DNA from: Streptosporangium sp. NBC_01495
GTDB lineage: Bacteria; Actinomycetota; Actinomycetes; Streptosporangiales; Streptosporangiaceae
Assembly (NCBI RefSeq): GCF_036250735.1
Contig: NZ_CP109430.1
Span: 4,030,001 to 4,094,000 of the forward strand
Reading direction: 5' to 3'
Length of the DNA stretch: 64,000 bases
Position 1 is the stretch's first letter. Every line of letters starts with the position of its first letter. Shown here piece after piece: positions 21,785 to 30,430 of this stretch. Under the pieces are notes generated by a model. That model searched no databases. It saw nothing but the letters and a program-made list of their open reading frames with translations, and was not told the DNA's origin. Made by a program: the position numbers and the translations under genes.

Positions 21785-23061
21785 AGGTCCGCCTGGCCTA
21801 CGGGGAGACCGGCCTGACGGTCGAACTGCCCGACACCGCCACCACGGTGGTGACCCCCGTCCACCACGCGGCCGCGCCCGACCAGACGGGCGTGCTGCGG
21901 GCGGCTCTGCGCGACCCGGTGTCCGGGCCGCCGCTGCGTGAGAGGGTACGGCCCGGCCAGACCGTCGCCATCTCGGCCTGCGACATCACCCGCCCCCAGC
22001 CGCGGCACCTGATGATCCCGGCGATCCTCGACGAGCTCGACGGCGTCATCGACCTCGACGACGTGACCATCCTCGTCGCGACCGGCACCCATCGCGGCAA
22101 CACCGAGGCCGAACTGCGCGCGATGTTCGGCGACACGGTGGTGGACTCCGTGCGGATCGTCAACCACGACGCCCGCGACCCGGGATCGCTCACCTACCTC
22201 GGCCGCTTCGGCAAGGACGTGCCGGTATGGCTGAACACCGCCTGGGTCGAGGCCGATGTACGGATCACCACCGGTTTCGTGGAGCCACACTTCTTCGCGG
22301 GCTTCTCCGGCGGGCCCAAGCTGGTCGCCCCCGGCCTGGCCGCGCTGGAGACCGTGCTCACCCTGCACGACGCCGCGCGCATCGGCGACTCCCGGGCCAC
22401 CTGGGGAGTGATCGAGGGCAATCCCGTGCACGACGACGTGCGGGCCATCGCCGAGGGCACCGGGGTGACCTTCGCCCTCGACGTGATCCTCAACCGGGAC
22501 AAGGACATCGCGGCGGCGTTCGGCGGTGACATCCTGCCCATGCACGCCGCCGCCACCGCCGCCGCCCGCCGGGTCGCCATGCGACGGGTCGAGGCGCCCT
22601 TCGACGTGGTGGTCACCACCAACTCCGGTTATCCCCTCGACCAGAACCTCTACCAGTCGGTCAAGGGCATGTCGGCGGCGTTCCAGGTGGTCCGGCCGGG
22701 CGGCGTGATCGTCTGCGCCGCCGAGTGCCGCGACGGCTTCCCCGACCACGGCTCCTACCGTGAGGTACTGGCCTCGGCGTCCTCCCCGCGGGCGCTGCTC
22801 GACGCGATCGCCGCCCGGCCGGTGACCGTCCCCGACCAGTGGCAGGTGCAGATCCAGGCACGCGTCCAGGCGGGCGCGCGGGTGGTGATGCACACCTCCT
22901 ACCTCAGCGACGCCGACCTGGCGACCGCCCATCTGGAACAGACCGGCGACATCGCGGCCACGGTGACCGAGGCGCTGGCCGCCGCCGGGCCGGGCGCCCG
23001 CGTGTGCGTGCTGCCGGAGGGCCCGCAGACCATCCCCTACCTGTCCGGCGGCCGGGCATGA
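21781..23061 (+). CDS. larA: LarA-family nickel-pincer racemase/epimerase
   Basis: 426 residues, close to the ~424 of Lactobacillus LarA. All residues known to matter in lactate racemase are present at a constant offset of four: Asp68 and Arg71 (ACDITRPQ), His104 (TGTHRG), His170 (VEPHFFAGF), Lys180 (SGGPK, which holds the nickel-pincer nucleotide) and His196 (TLHDAAR). The protein inverts the alpha-hydroxyl carbon of a 2-hydroxy acid by hydride transfer. Cofactor genes larB, larC and larE follow with 4-base overlaps. LarA homologues are known to act on several hydroxy acids, so lactate (the end product of fucose breakdown through lactaldehyde) or a fucose-derived sugar acid are both possible substrates. 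Confidence 0.92.
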   Translation: MKVRLAYGETGLTVELPDTATTVVTPVHHAAAPDQTGVLRAALRDPVSGPPLRERVRPGQTVAISACDITRPQPRHLMIPAILDELDGVIDLDDVTILVATGTHRGNTEAELRAMFGDTVVDSVRIVNHDARDPGSLTYLGRFGKDVPVWLNTAWVEADVRITTGFVEPHFFAGFSGGPKLVAPGLAALETVLTLHDAARIGDSRATWGVIEGNPVHDDVRAIAEGTGVTFALDVILNRDKDIAAAFGGDILPMHAAATAAARRVAMRRVEAPFDVVVTTNSGYPLDQNLYQSVKGMSAAFQVVRPGGVIVCAAECRDGFPDHGSYREVLASASSPRALLDAIAARPVTVPDQWQVQIQARVQAGARVVMHTSYLSDADLATAHLEQTGDIAATVTEALAAAGPGARVCVLPEGPQTIPYLSGGRA

Positions 23062-23813
23062 GCGAACGCGTGGTAGACCTGGGGTTCGCCCGGGTCGACG
23101 TGGACCGGGAGGCCCGCCAGGGAACGCCCGAGGTCGTCTACGGGCCGGGCAAGACCGCCGGGGAGATCGCCGCCATCGTGTCCGCCCTGCTCACCCGCAA
23201 CACCGGCCCGGTGCTGGCCACGCGGGTCGAGGAGGCGGTCGCCGGGCCCGTCCTGGCGGCCGTGCCGGGCGGATCCCACGACCCGGTGGCGCGGCTGCTG
23301 GTGTGGCGGCCGGCGGCGGCCGGGCCCTTCGCGGTCGCGGTGGTCACGGCGGGCACGTCCGACGGGCCCGTGGCGGCCGAGGCGGCGGCCGTGGCCCGGG
23401 CGCTCGGGCTGAACGTCACCGTGGTCCGCGACGTGGGCGTGGCGGGAATCCACCGACTGCTCGCCGAGACCGGCCGGCTGCGCGCGGCCGACGCGGTGAT
23501 CGTCGTGGCGGGTATGGAGGGCGCGCTGGCCAGTGCCGTCGGCGGTCTCGTGGCGGTGCCGGTGATCGCCGTGCCCACCTCCGTCGGGTACGGCGCGGCC
23601 CTGGAGGGCGTCACCGCCCTGCTGGCGATGCTGTCCTCGTGCGCCGCCGGCCTCACCGTGGTCAACATCGACTCCGGCTTCGGCGCCGCCATGGCCGCCC
23701 ACCGTCTCGCCCACACCGCCACCCGGCGCACCTTCTCACCACCCCCTCTCACTCCCGCACCCCAGCCGTCCCCGGCAGCCGCGAAGGCGACGACACCGGA
23801 AGGACAACCGTGA
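23058..23813 (+). CDS. larB: nickel pincer cofactor biosynthesis protein LarB
   Basis: 251 residues. The C-terminal two-thirds match the AIR-carboxylase-like LarB fold: AVVTAGTSDGPVAAEAA, VRDVGVAGIHRLL, VVAGMEGALASAVGGLV and AVPTSVGYGA. LarB carboxylates and hydrolyses nicotinic acid adenine dinucleotide to give the pyridine dicarboxylate precursor of the LarA cofactor. The ATG overlaps the larA stop (ATGA). The last ~35 residues are a Pro/Ala-rich tail that is not part of the fold and overlaps the ribosome site of larC. Cytoplasmic. Confidence 0.92.
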   Translation: MSERVVDLGFARVDVDREARQGTPEVVYGPGKTAGEIAAIVSALLTRNTGPVLATRVEEAVAGPVLAAVPGGSHDPVARLLVWRPAAAGPFAVAVVTAGTSDGPVAAEAAAVARALGLNVTVVRDVGVAGIHRLLAETGRLRAADAVIVVAGMEGALASAVGGLVAVPVIAVPTSVGYGAALEGVTALLAMLSSCAAGLTVVNIDSGFGAAMAAHRLAHTATRRTFSPPPLTPAPQPSPAAAKATTPEGQP

Positions 23814-24979
23814 TCTGCTGGGTCAACCCGTTCACCGGCCTGGCGGGGGACATGCTGCTGGCCGCGCTCATCGACGCCGGGGCGCCGCTGGACGGCATCC
23901 GTGCCGCGGTGGGATCGACCGGTCTCACCGGGTGGGAGCTGACGGCCGGGCGGGCGGTCAGTCACGGGCTGGCGGTGACCCGCGTACGAGTCGTGGTCAC
24001 TGACACCGCGACCGAGCGACGGGCGGCCGAGCTGATCTCCATGGCCGGGGCCGCCCGGCCGGAACCGGTCGCCGCCCTCGCCACCGCCGCGCTGCGGGCG
24101 ATCGCCGAGGCGGAGGGCCGGATCCACGGCACCGACCCCGGCCGGGTGCACCTGCACGAGCTGGGCGGCCACGACGCGCTCGTGGACATCGTCGGCGTGG
24201 CCGCCGCGCTGCACCTGCTCGGGGTCACGGCCGTGCACTGCGCCCCGATCCCCCTCGGCACCGGCACGGTGACCACCCGCCACGGCGTACTGCCCGTACC
24301 GGCCCCCGCGACCGCGGCCCTGCTGCGGGGGGCACTGGTGACCGGCAGCGACCTGCCAGGGGAGACCGTGACCCCCACGGGGGCGGCGCTGCTGCGCGCC
24401 ATGCGGGCGCGATACACCCCGCCGCCGGCGATGACCCCGGTGGCGACCGGCTACGGCGCGGGCACCCGGGAGCTTCCCGACCGCCCGAACATCGTCGCCG
24501 TCACCGTCGCCGAGCCCGCCCGCGACGCCGGCACCGAGCCCCTGGTCGTCCTGGAGACCAACCTGGACGACGTCACCGGCGAGGTGCTCGGCCACACGAT
24601 CGCACGGGTCCTCGACGCCGGCGCCCTGGACGCCTGGGCCACCCCGGCCACCATGAAGAAGGGCCGGCCGGCGCACGTGCTGCACCTGCTGTGCCGCCCC
24701 GCCGCCGCACCGGCCCTGCGCGAGCTGGTCCTCACCGAGACCGGCGCGCTCGGCGTGCGCGAGGTCGCGGTCGAGCGCACGGCCCTGCCCCGCCACACCA
24801 CCGAGGTGGACCTGGCGGGCCACCGCGTGCGTGTCAAGCACGGACCCCACTCGGCCAAACCCGAACACGACGACGTGGCCGCCGCCTCGGCAGCGCTCGG
24901 CCTGTCCCTGCGCGAGACGGCCGCCCTGGCGCTGCGGCTGACCCACGAACGGCCCCCTACGCAGGAGAGACCGGGATGA
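23810..24979 (+). CDS. larC: nickel insertion protein LarC, uninterrupted form
   Basis: 389 residues in one continuous frame from the GTG at 23810 (GTGA overlap with larB; AAGGA six bases upstream). Landmarks are WVNPFTGLAGDMLLAALIDAG at the start, HLHELGGHDALVDIVG and VTPTGAALLRA in the middle, and ETNLDDVTGEVLGHT with MKKGRPAH in the second half. LarC inserts nickel into the pincer cofactor in a CTP-dependent step. In Lactobacillus plantarum the protein is made by a programmed frameshift between larC1 and larC2; no such split is seen here. Confidence 0.92.
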   Translation: MICWVNPFTGLAGDMLLAALIDAGAPLDGIRAAVGSTGLTGWELTAGRAVSHGLAVTRVRVVVTDTATERRAAELISMAGAARPEPVAALATAALRAIAEAEGRIHGTDPGRVHLHELGGHDALVDIVGVAAALHLLGVTAVHCAPIPLGTGTVTTRHGVLPVPAPATAALLRGALVTGSDLPGETVTPTGAALLRAMRARYTPPPAMTPVATGYGAGTRELPDRPNIVAVTVAEPARDAGTEPLVVLETNLDDVTGEVLGHTIARVLDAGALDAWATPATMKKGRPAHVLHLLCRPAAAPALRELVLTETGALGVREVAVERTALPRHTTEVDLAGHRVRVKHGPHSAKPEHDDVAAASAALGLSLRETAALALRLTHERPPTQERPG

Positions 24980-25803
24980 CCCCCGACGCCAAGATCACCA
25001 CACTGCTCGACCGGCTGACGGCCCTGCCCTCACTCGCCGTCGCCTTCTCCGGCGGAGCCGACTCCGCGCTGGTGCTCGCGGCGGCGGTCCGGGCACTTGG
25101 AACCGGGCGGGTGCTGGCGGTGACGGCGGTCTCCGACAGCCTGGCGGCAGAGGAACTCGACGTGGCCCGGCGGTTCGCGGCCTCCCTCGGCGTACGGCAC
25201 CCGCTGCCCCGCACCGCCGAGACGGCGAACCCTGGTTATCGCGCCAACGGCCGCGACCGCTGCTACTTCTGCAAATCGGAGGTACTCGACGTGATCGGCC
25301 GGGTGGCGGCGGAGCACGGCTTCGCGCACGTCGCCACCGGCACCAACGCCGACGACGCCGTGGACCCGTTCCGGCCGGGGATCAGGGCCGCCGACGAGCG
25401 CGGGGTGCTCGCCCCGCTGCGCGACGCCGGTCTGACCAAGGCCGAGGTACGGCGGATCAGCAAGGCGTGGGACCTGGTCACCTGGGACAAGCCGGCCGCG
25501 CCCTGTCTGGCCAGCCGGGTGGCCTACGGCGTGGAGGTGACGCCGGCCCGGCTGCACCGGATCGAGACGGCCGAGCGGGCGGTGCGCCGCCTGCTGGGCC
25601 GGGCCGGTCTGCCGGTCACCGACCTGCGGGTGCGCGACCTCGGCGACCGGGTGCGGGTGGAGCTGGACGCGGGCCTGACGCCCCGGGCCGCCGGCCTGCC
25701 GGGCCTGGTGCCGGCCGTACGCGAGGCCGGTTTTCCCGGCGCCCGGGTGGAGGTGGCGGCCTTCCGCTCCGGAGCCCTGAACATCGAGCCGCTCCGCCCG
25801 TGA
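24976..25803 (+). CDS. larE: sacrificial sulfur transferase LarE
   Basis: 275 residues, PP-loop ATP pyrophosphatase family. The PP-loop SGGADS is at 25-30. Cys177 in KPAAPCLASR aligns with the single sacrificial Cys of Lactobacillus LarE, which gives its sulfur to the cofactor. A second motif CYFCK (96-100) is also present. The enzyme adenylates and thiolates the pyridine dicarboxylate nucleotide made by LarB. The ATG overlaps the larC stop (ATGA), and the operon appears to end here, facing the convergent beta-helix gene 160 bases away. Confidence 0.93.
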   Translation: MTPDAKITTLLDRLTALPSLAVAFSGGADSALVLAAAVRALGTGRVLAVTAVSDSLAAEELDVARRFAASLGVRHPLPRTAETANPGYRANGRDRCYFCKSEVLDVIGRVAAEHGFAHVATGTNADDAVDPFRPGIRAADERGVLAPLRDAGLTKAEVRRISKAWDLVTWDKPAAPCLASRVAYGVEVTPARLHRIETAERAVRRLLGRAGLPVTDLRVRDLGDRVRVELDAGLTPRAAGLPGLVPAVREAGFPGARVEVAAFRSGALNIEPLRP

Positions 25804-25962
25804 CCGGCCGGGAACACCCGCGCACCGGGATCGCCCGCGCGGGGCCCCGGCGACCGGGAAGCCGTACGGGCCGGTCACGGTCCGGCGAACCCGGGCCGGT
25901 GCACGGTGAGGCCGCTGGAGCAGGACCGGCCCGTCACGCCGGCGGTGTGGGACACATGGTGA

Positions 25963-28323
25963 TCAACCCGGCGTTCCGCCTCCCCGCGGCGGGCCGGGCG
26001 CGGCCGGCGTCAGCGACCTGTCCAGGACGTGATCGGCTTCGCCGGCCCGGAAGACCACCGACGCCCTGACGGTCACGTGGTCGGCCGGGGTCGTGAACGA
26101 CCCGGGTGCCGTGATCCTCCACGTCTCGGTGTCCGAGGCGCCGGGGGGCAGCGTGCGTCTCACCGGCCTGCCGGCGCGTTCGGCCCGCCGGCCCTCGGGG
26201 ACGGTGATCGAGACGGTCAGGCCGGTGACCGGGCGATCGCCCAGGTTCTTCACCGTGACGGTGACGGTGGCCGGATCACCGGCGCTCACCGGGACCGGAT
26301 CGGCCTCGAGGAAGGCGCCGACCGGGGGACGCCGCGGGTCGGGGGCGCCGCGGTACGGGCCGGTGGGGCCCGCGTTGTAGATCACCCGGCTGGCCTCGAT
26401 CGGGAGGTTGCCGTCGGTGACGGTGAGGTTGCCGCGGACGACGTTGCCGCGGTCACCGTGGGCGATGCCGGTGATGGCGGGGTTGGTCACGTAGTTCTCG
26501 ATCAGCGTGAGGTCGCCGGTGTGATTGCCGTTCTGGGTGTTGGCGTGCGCCCACTGTCCCGCGGTGTCGAGGAACACGTTGCGGCTCACGCTCAGGTATC
26601 GGGAACCCTCGTCGAAGTACAGGCCGAACTGCCCGCTGTTCTCGCAGTAGTTCTCGTCGATGAGGCTGTTGGGTATCGCCGAGAGTGTGTAGATGCAGCC
26701 GGCCTCGGACATCGTCCGCACGACGTTGCGCACGTGGTTGCCCACGACTCGGACGTCGTTCAGAGTCGTCGGCGTGTCATGGACCGGCTGGAAGTCGTAG
26801 ACCCCCCGGGCGAGGTAGTCGGGGCTGCCTCCCGGGTCGTTGGCGCCCCAGCCGTAGCCGAGTCCGATGCCCATGTAGGGCATGTCGGAGACGTGATTGT
26901 GCTCGATGGTCAGCCGCGTCACGTAGGTGGCGAGGATCGCGGCCTGGTCCAGGTATTCGAGCGCGGTCGCGTGGACGCGGTTGTCACTGAGCACGATGTC
27001 GCTGTTGACCATACGGGGGTCGGACGGGTGGTGCGCGTCGGGGCGTACGCCGCCGACCACGATGCCGCCGCCGGAGCTCGCGGTGAACGTGCATCCCACG
27101 ACCGAGACCCTGTGCGCGCCCAGCCCCACACCGGTGGCGTGGGCGCCCGCGTCGTTGCCGATGCCGAGCCCGACGGAACCGAGGTTGACGAAGGTATCGC
27201 CGACGAACTCGATGTCGTCGGCCGCCGACACCTGTACCGCCGCGGGCGCCTGCGCCCAGTCGTCGCGAGAGGCCTCGAATCCCGTGCAGCCGGAGGAGCA
27301 CGAGGTGAACGCGTCGGCCGGTCGGTGGGGCTGGACGCCGCTGATGAACACACCGGCCTGCTGGTTCGCGTACCCGTCGGGCGAGCCGGGGCGCAGCCAC
27401 GTGGTGCCGGAGAAGGTCAGGCCCTCGAACCGCAGGTTGCGGGCGGGCTCGTCGTAGGTGCCGCCGACCTGGAGCAGCGACTCCAGCCGCGGCAGTTCCA
27501 CCCGCGCGCGCGAGATGTCCTGCCCCGGGAGCGGCCTGTAGTAGAGCGTTCCCGCCGCGGGGTCCAGGTACCACTCGCCGGGTTCGTCCAGAAAGCTCTT
27601 GGAGTTGAGCAGGAAGAACGTCGGCGTGCGGAACGGAGCCTGGACGGTGTCGTAGCCGTAGGTGTTGTTGTCCCAGGCCGGCTGCCGCATGACGACCGTC
27701 GGGCCGGAGATGCTCCGCACCGGCGCGAACCGGTTGGTGAACGACAGCATCGCCTGGAAGTCGATGCGCCCCTGATCGGGCAGGGTGGCCAGGTAGGCGA
27801 GGTCGGGGTTGTCGATGGTGAAGCCGGTCGGGGTCAGCGTGATGTCGCCGCGTGCCAGCCTGATCCGCGCACGCTGTGCCGGGATTCCGTCGACGTAGAG
27901 CTGACGGCTGTCGAATCCGGTGCCGACGTGGGCCTGGTAGACGCCTGGGGCGTCGTCGTCGGGCTCCCAGCCGGTGACGGGCCGGGCGCCGCTCACCACG
28001 GGCGTGGCTCCGCGTGCCGCCTTCCAGGTCACGGTGTGCCCGTTCCGGCCGGAGTCGGCGGCGTCGAGGCACAGCGGAGAGGCCAGCCGGTGGGTCCCGT
28101 CCAGAAGCAGGACGGTGATGTCGCGGTTCCCCTCGGCCGCCGCGTCGCGCGCCCGTCGCTGTGCCTCCTTCAGGGTCGCCAGTGGCCGGTCCGCACCACC
28201 CGGCCCCCTGTCGTCGGCGTTCTCGGCTCCGGTGGGTGCGACCACGATCGGGTGGCCCGTCCGGGCGGCTTCCGCCCGGGGCGCGGCCGATGTACGTCTG
28301 TGCGGCACGGGTGACGGGCGCAC
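25963..28323 (-). CDS. GH141-like right-handed beta-helix protein with NEW3-type C-terminal domain
   Basis: 786 residues from the GTG at 28323, with AAAGGA six bases upstream. The central region is a parallel beta-helix of the GH141-like kind: VVSGARPVTGWEPDD, GEWYLDPAAGTLYYRPL, HHPSDPRMVNSDIVLSDNR and [20 protein letters not shown]141 contains alpha-L-fucosidases and xylanases. Residues ~690-780 form an immunoglobulin-like NEW3/CARDB-type domain (ATVTVTVKNLGDRPVTGL). The N-terminus (VRPSPVPHRRTSAAPRAEAA) has no hydrophobic core, so no signal peptide is visible, unlike the paralogue at 34,344-36,728. It sits 60 bases after an enolase-superfamily gene in a sugar-ABC operon. Function within the family is unproven. 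Confidence 0.8.
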   Translation of the reverse strand: MRPSPVPHRRTSAAPRAEAARTGHPIVVAPTGAENADDRGPGGADRPLATLKEAQRRARDAAAEGNRDITVLLLDGTHRLASPLCLDAADSGRNGHTVTWKAARGATPVVSGARPVTGWEPDDDAPGVYQAHVGTGFDSRQLYVDGIPAQRARIRLARGDITLTPTGFTIDNPDLAYLATLPDQGRIDFQAMLSFTNRFAPVRSISGPTVVMRQPAWDNNTYGYDTVQAPFRTPTFFLLNSKSFLDEPGEWYLDPAAGTLYYRPLPGQDISRARVELPRLESLLQVGGTYDEPARNLRFEGLTFSGTTWLRPGSPDGYANQQAGVFISGVQPHRPADAFTSCSSGCTGFEASRDDWAQAPAAVQVSAADDIEFVGDTFVNLGSVGLGIGNDAGAHATGVGLGAHRVSVVGCTFTASSGGGIVVGGVRPDAHHPSDPRMVNSDIVLSDNRVHATALEYLDQAAILATYVTRLTIEHNHVSDMPYMGIGLGYGWGANDPGGSPDYLARGVYDFQPVHDTPTTLNDVRVVGNHVRNVVRTMSEAGCIYTLSAIPNSLIDENYCENSGQFGLYFDEGSRYLSVSRNVFLDTAGQWAHANTQNGNHTGDLTLIENYVTNPAITGIAHGDRGNVVRGNLTVTDGNLPIEASRVIYNAGPTGPYRGAPDPRRPPVGAFLEADPVPVSAGDPATVTVTVKNLGDRPVTGLTVSITVPEGRRAERAGRPVRRTLPPGASDTETWRITAPGSFTTPADHVTVRASVVFRAGEADHVLDRSLTPAAPGPPRGGGTPG

Positions 28324-28383
28324 GTGCGTTCCTTTCTTCCGGTCCGGGGTGCGGGGTGGACGGTCGGCGTCGAACGGTGGCAC

Positions 28384-29601
28384 TTACCTCGGCATTCGAC
28401 GCTGTCCGTCCACGACCAGGGGGGTGAGCCGGCACTGCTGCGCGACGTGACCGTGATCGGCCACCGCCAGCAGCCGGCGGCCGGCCTGCTCCGGCCGGAC
28501 TCCGGGACCGTCGGCCGACCGGGTGCCCGGCCGGCGGGTGAGCCCCCCGATGACGTCCTCGTCGACCGTGAGGCCCAGGCCGGGCGAGTCTCCGAGGACG
28601 AACGCGCCGTCCTCGACGCGATGGCCGACGGACACCCCGAGCGGCGGCCGCAGATCCTGCAGCTCGCTGGCCATGTGGTTCGGCACCGACGTCGCGGCGT
28701 GTAGCAGGCCGACCGGGATGTTGCCGATCGGGCTGACCGGCAGGTCGTGGGCATGAGCCAGGGCGGCCACCCGCAGGAAATGGGTGACTCCCCAGACCGC
28801 GGCCGCCTGGACGATGTCGACGGCCCCCGCGGCCAGCAGCGGGCGATACTGCTCGAGCCCGGTGAGGTTCTCCCCGGTGGCGACCGACGCGCGGATCCCA
28901 CGGCCGACGACGGCCAGGCCCTCGGCGTCCCACCGCCGGACGGGCTCCTCGATCCAGGTGAGATCCAGGGTGCGCTCGAGCTCGCAGACGTGCCGGATCG
29001 CCTGCTTGCGCGACCAGGCCTCGTTCACGTCGAGCATCAGGCCCGGCCGCCTCCCGTGCCCGGCCTCGGTCAGGACCTCCTGGACCAGGGTCAGGCGGTG
29101 CCGGTCCCGCTCGATGTCGAGGCCGCCCTTGAGCTTGGCCGCCCGCAGGCCGTGCTGGGCGTAGACCTCGTACGCCGAGACGAGCTCGTCGTCGGTCAGG
29201 CCGATGTCCAGGCCCGAGGCGTAGGCGGGGACCCGCCTGTCACGCCCGCCCAGCAGACGCCAGAGCGGTTCGTCGGCCGCCTTCGCCTTGATGTCCCACA
29301 GGGCGGTGTCGAGCGCGCCGATGGTCCCGAACACCGCGCCCGCGTGGCCCGCCTTGAAGGTCTGCCGCAACATGCGGTCGTACAGCGCCGTCACGCCACG
29401 CGGATCCTCACCCTCGATGGCGGCGAAGACGTTGTCCAGCTCCACGTGCGGCCCGATGCCGACGCCGGTGATCCCCTCGTCGGTGTCCACGACGATGATC
29501 GACACCGGAACGATGCCATCGGCGTAGACGCCGTTGGCATCACCGACCGGGCGGTCCCATTCCTGGACCGTCGTCAAAGTGCGATACCCCGAAATACGCA
29601 T
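28384..29601 (-). CDS. enolase-superfamily (mandelate racemase/muconate lactonizing type) enzyme
   Basis: 405 residues from the ATG at 29601, with AAGGG upstream. Metal ligands and catalytic lysines are recognisable: Lys156 and Lys158 (AAKLKGG), Asp191/Glu194 (LDVNEAW), Glu218-Glu219 (WIEEP) and Glu244 (ATGENLTG). The usual Pro-His motif of the acid-sugar dehydratase group is replaced by SPIGNIP at ~290-296, while His301 follows. Such enzymes dehydrate or cycloisomerise sugar acids. The gene starts one base after the permease stop and is part of the ABC operon, so it probably acts on an acid derived from the imported sugar. The last ~50 residues (after VDEDVIGGL) are an Arg/Gly-rich extension. 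The product cannot be named more closely. Confidence 0.8.
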   Translation of the reverse strand: MRISGYRTLTTVQEWDRPVGDANGVYADGIVPVSIIVVDTDEGITGVGIGPHVELDNVFAAIEGEDPRGVTALYDRMLRQTFKAGHAGAVFGTIGALDTALWDIKAKAADEPLWRLLGGRDRRVPAYASGLDIGLTDDELVSAYEVYAQHGLRAAKLKGGLDIERDRHRLTLVQEVLTEAGHGRRPGLMLDVNEAWSRKQAIRHVCELERTLDLTWIEEPVRRWDAEGLAVVGRGIRASVATGENLTGLEQYRPLLAAGAVDIVQAAAVWGVTHFLRVAALAHAHDLPVSPIGNIPVGLLHAATSVPNHMASELQDLRPPLGVSVGHRVEDGAFVLGDSPGLGLTVDEDVIGGLTRRPGTRSADGPGVRPEQAGRRLLAVADHGHVAQQCRLTPLVVDGQRRMPR

Positions 29602-29602
29602 G

Positions 29603-30430
29603 TCAGCCCTTCGTGGAACCGGCGGTGACACCGTCGGCGATCTGGCGCTGGAGAAAGAGATAGATCATCAACATGGGTACGGCGGCTATCAGAACCCCGG
29701 AGGCGAAGGTGGGGATGTCGTCGGAGTACTGTCCGCGCAGCGAGGTGACCCCGACCATGAGGGTGCGGTGGTCGGCCGACGGCATCAGCAGCAGGGAGAT
29801 GAGCACGTCGTTCCAGCAGAACAGGGTGTTGAGGATGCCGACGGACAGCAGGGCCGGAGTGCCCATCGGCAGCATGATCCGCCGGTAGACGCCGTACGTC
29901 GTGTTCCCGTCGATCCTCGCCGCGTCGACGATCTCCGCCGGAATGGTCTTGTAGTAACTCGTCATCAGGAAGATCGTGAACGGGAGGAACTGCGCGACGT
30001 AGGCCAGGATCAGGCCCGGGTAGGTGTCGATGAGGCCGCTGTCCGCCATGACCCGCGCGAGCGGCACCATGATCACCTGAAACGGGATGAACAGCGCCGC
30101 GAGACAGCCCAGGAAAAGCACCTTGGAACCGCGAAACCGCAGCTGGCTCAGCGCGAAGCCCGCCATCGACCCGAAGAGCAGCAGGAAGACCACCGAGATC
30201 GACACCACGATGAGCGAGTTGGCGAAGTATCGGGCCATGCCGACGCTGGTCCACGCCGTGACGATGTTGTCCCAGTTCGGGGAGGTCGCCGGGGAGAACC
30301 GGTCGAGGACGTAGTCACGCCGGGTCTTCATGGCGACGTTGGCGGTGAACACGAGGGGATAGATCGTCGCCAGCGCGAGGAGCGCCATCGGAACGGCGGC
30401 CACCCACCTGCTCAGGCGTTTGCCGGACAT
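29603..30430 (-). CDS. carbohydrate ABC transporter permease, MalG type
   Basis: 275 residues with six predicted membrane segments and the cytoplasmic EAA loop EIVDAARIDGNTTYGVYRRI...LPMGTPAL that contacts the ATPase. The start overlaps the preceding permease stop by one base (TGATG). It pairs with the MalF-type permease and the family 1 binding protein upstream. No ATPase is encoded in this operon, so a shared MsiK-like ATPase elsewhere is likely, as is common in actinomycetes. Confidence 0.93.
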   Translation of the reverse strand: MSGKRLSRWVAAVPMALLALATIYPLVFTANVAMKTRRDYVLDRFSPATSPNWDNIVTAWTSVGMARYFANSLIVVSISVVFLLLFGSMAGFALSQLRFRGSKVLFLGCLAALFIPFQVIMVPLARVMADSGLIDTYPGLILAYVAQFLPFTIFLMTSYYKTIPAEIVDAARIDGNTTYGVYRRIMLPMGTPALLSVGILNTLFCWNDVLISLLLMPSADHRTLMVGVTSLRGQYSDDIPTFASGVLIAAVPMLMIYLFLQRQIADGVTAGSTKG

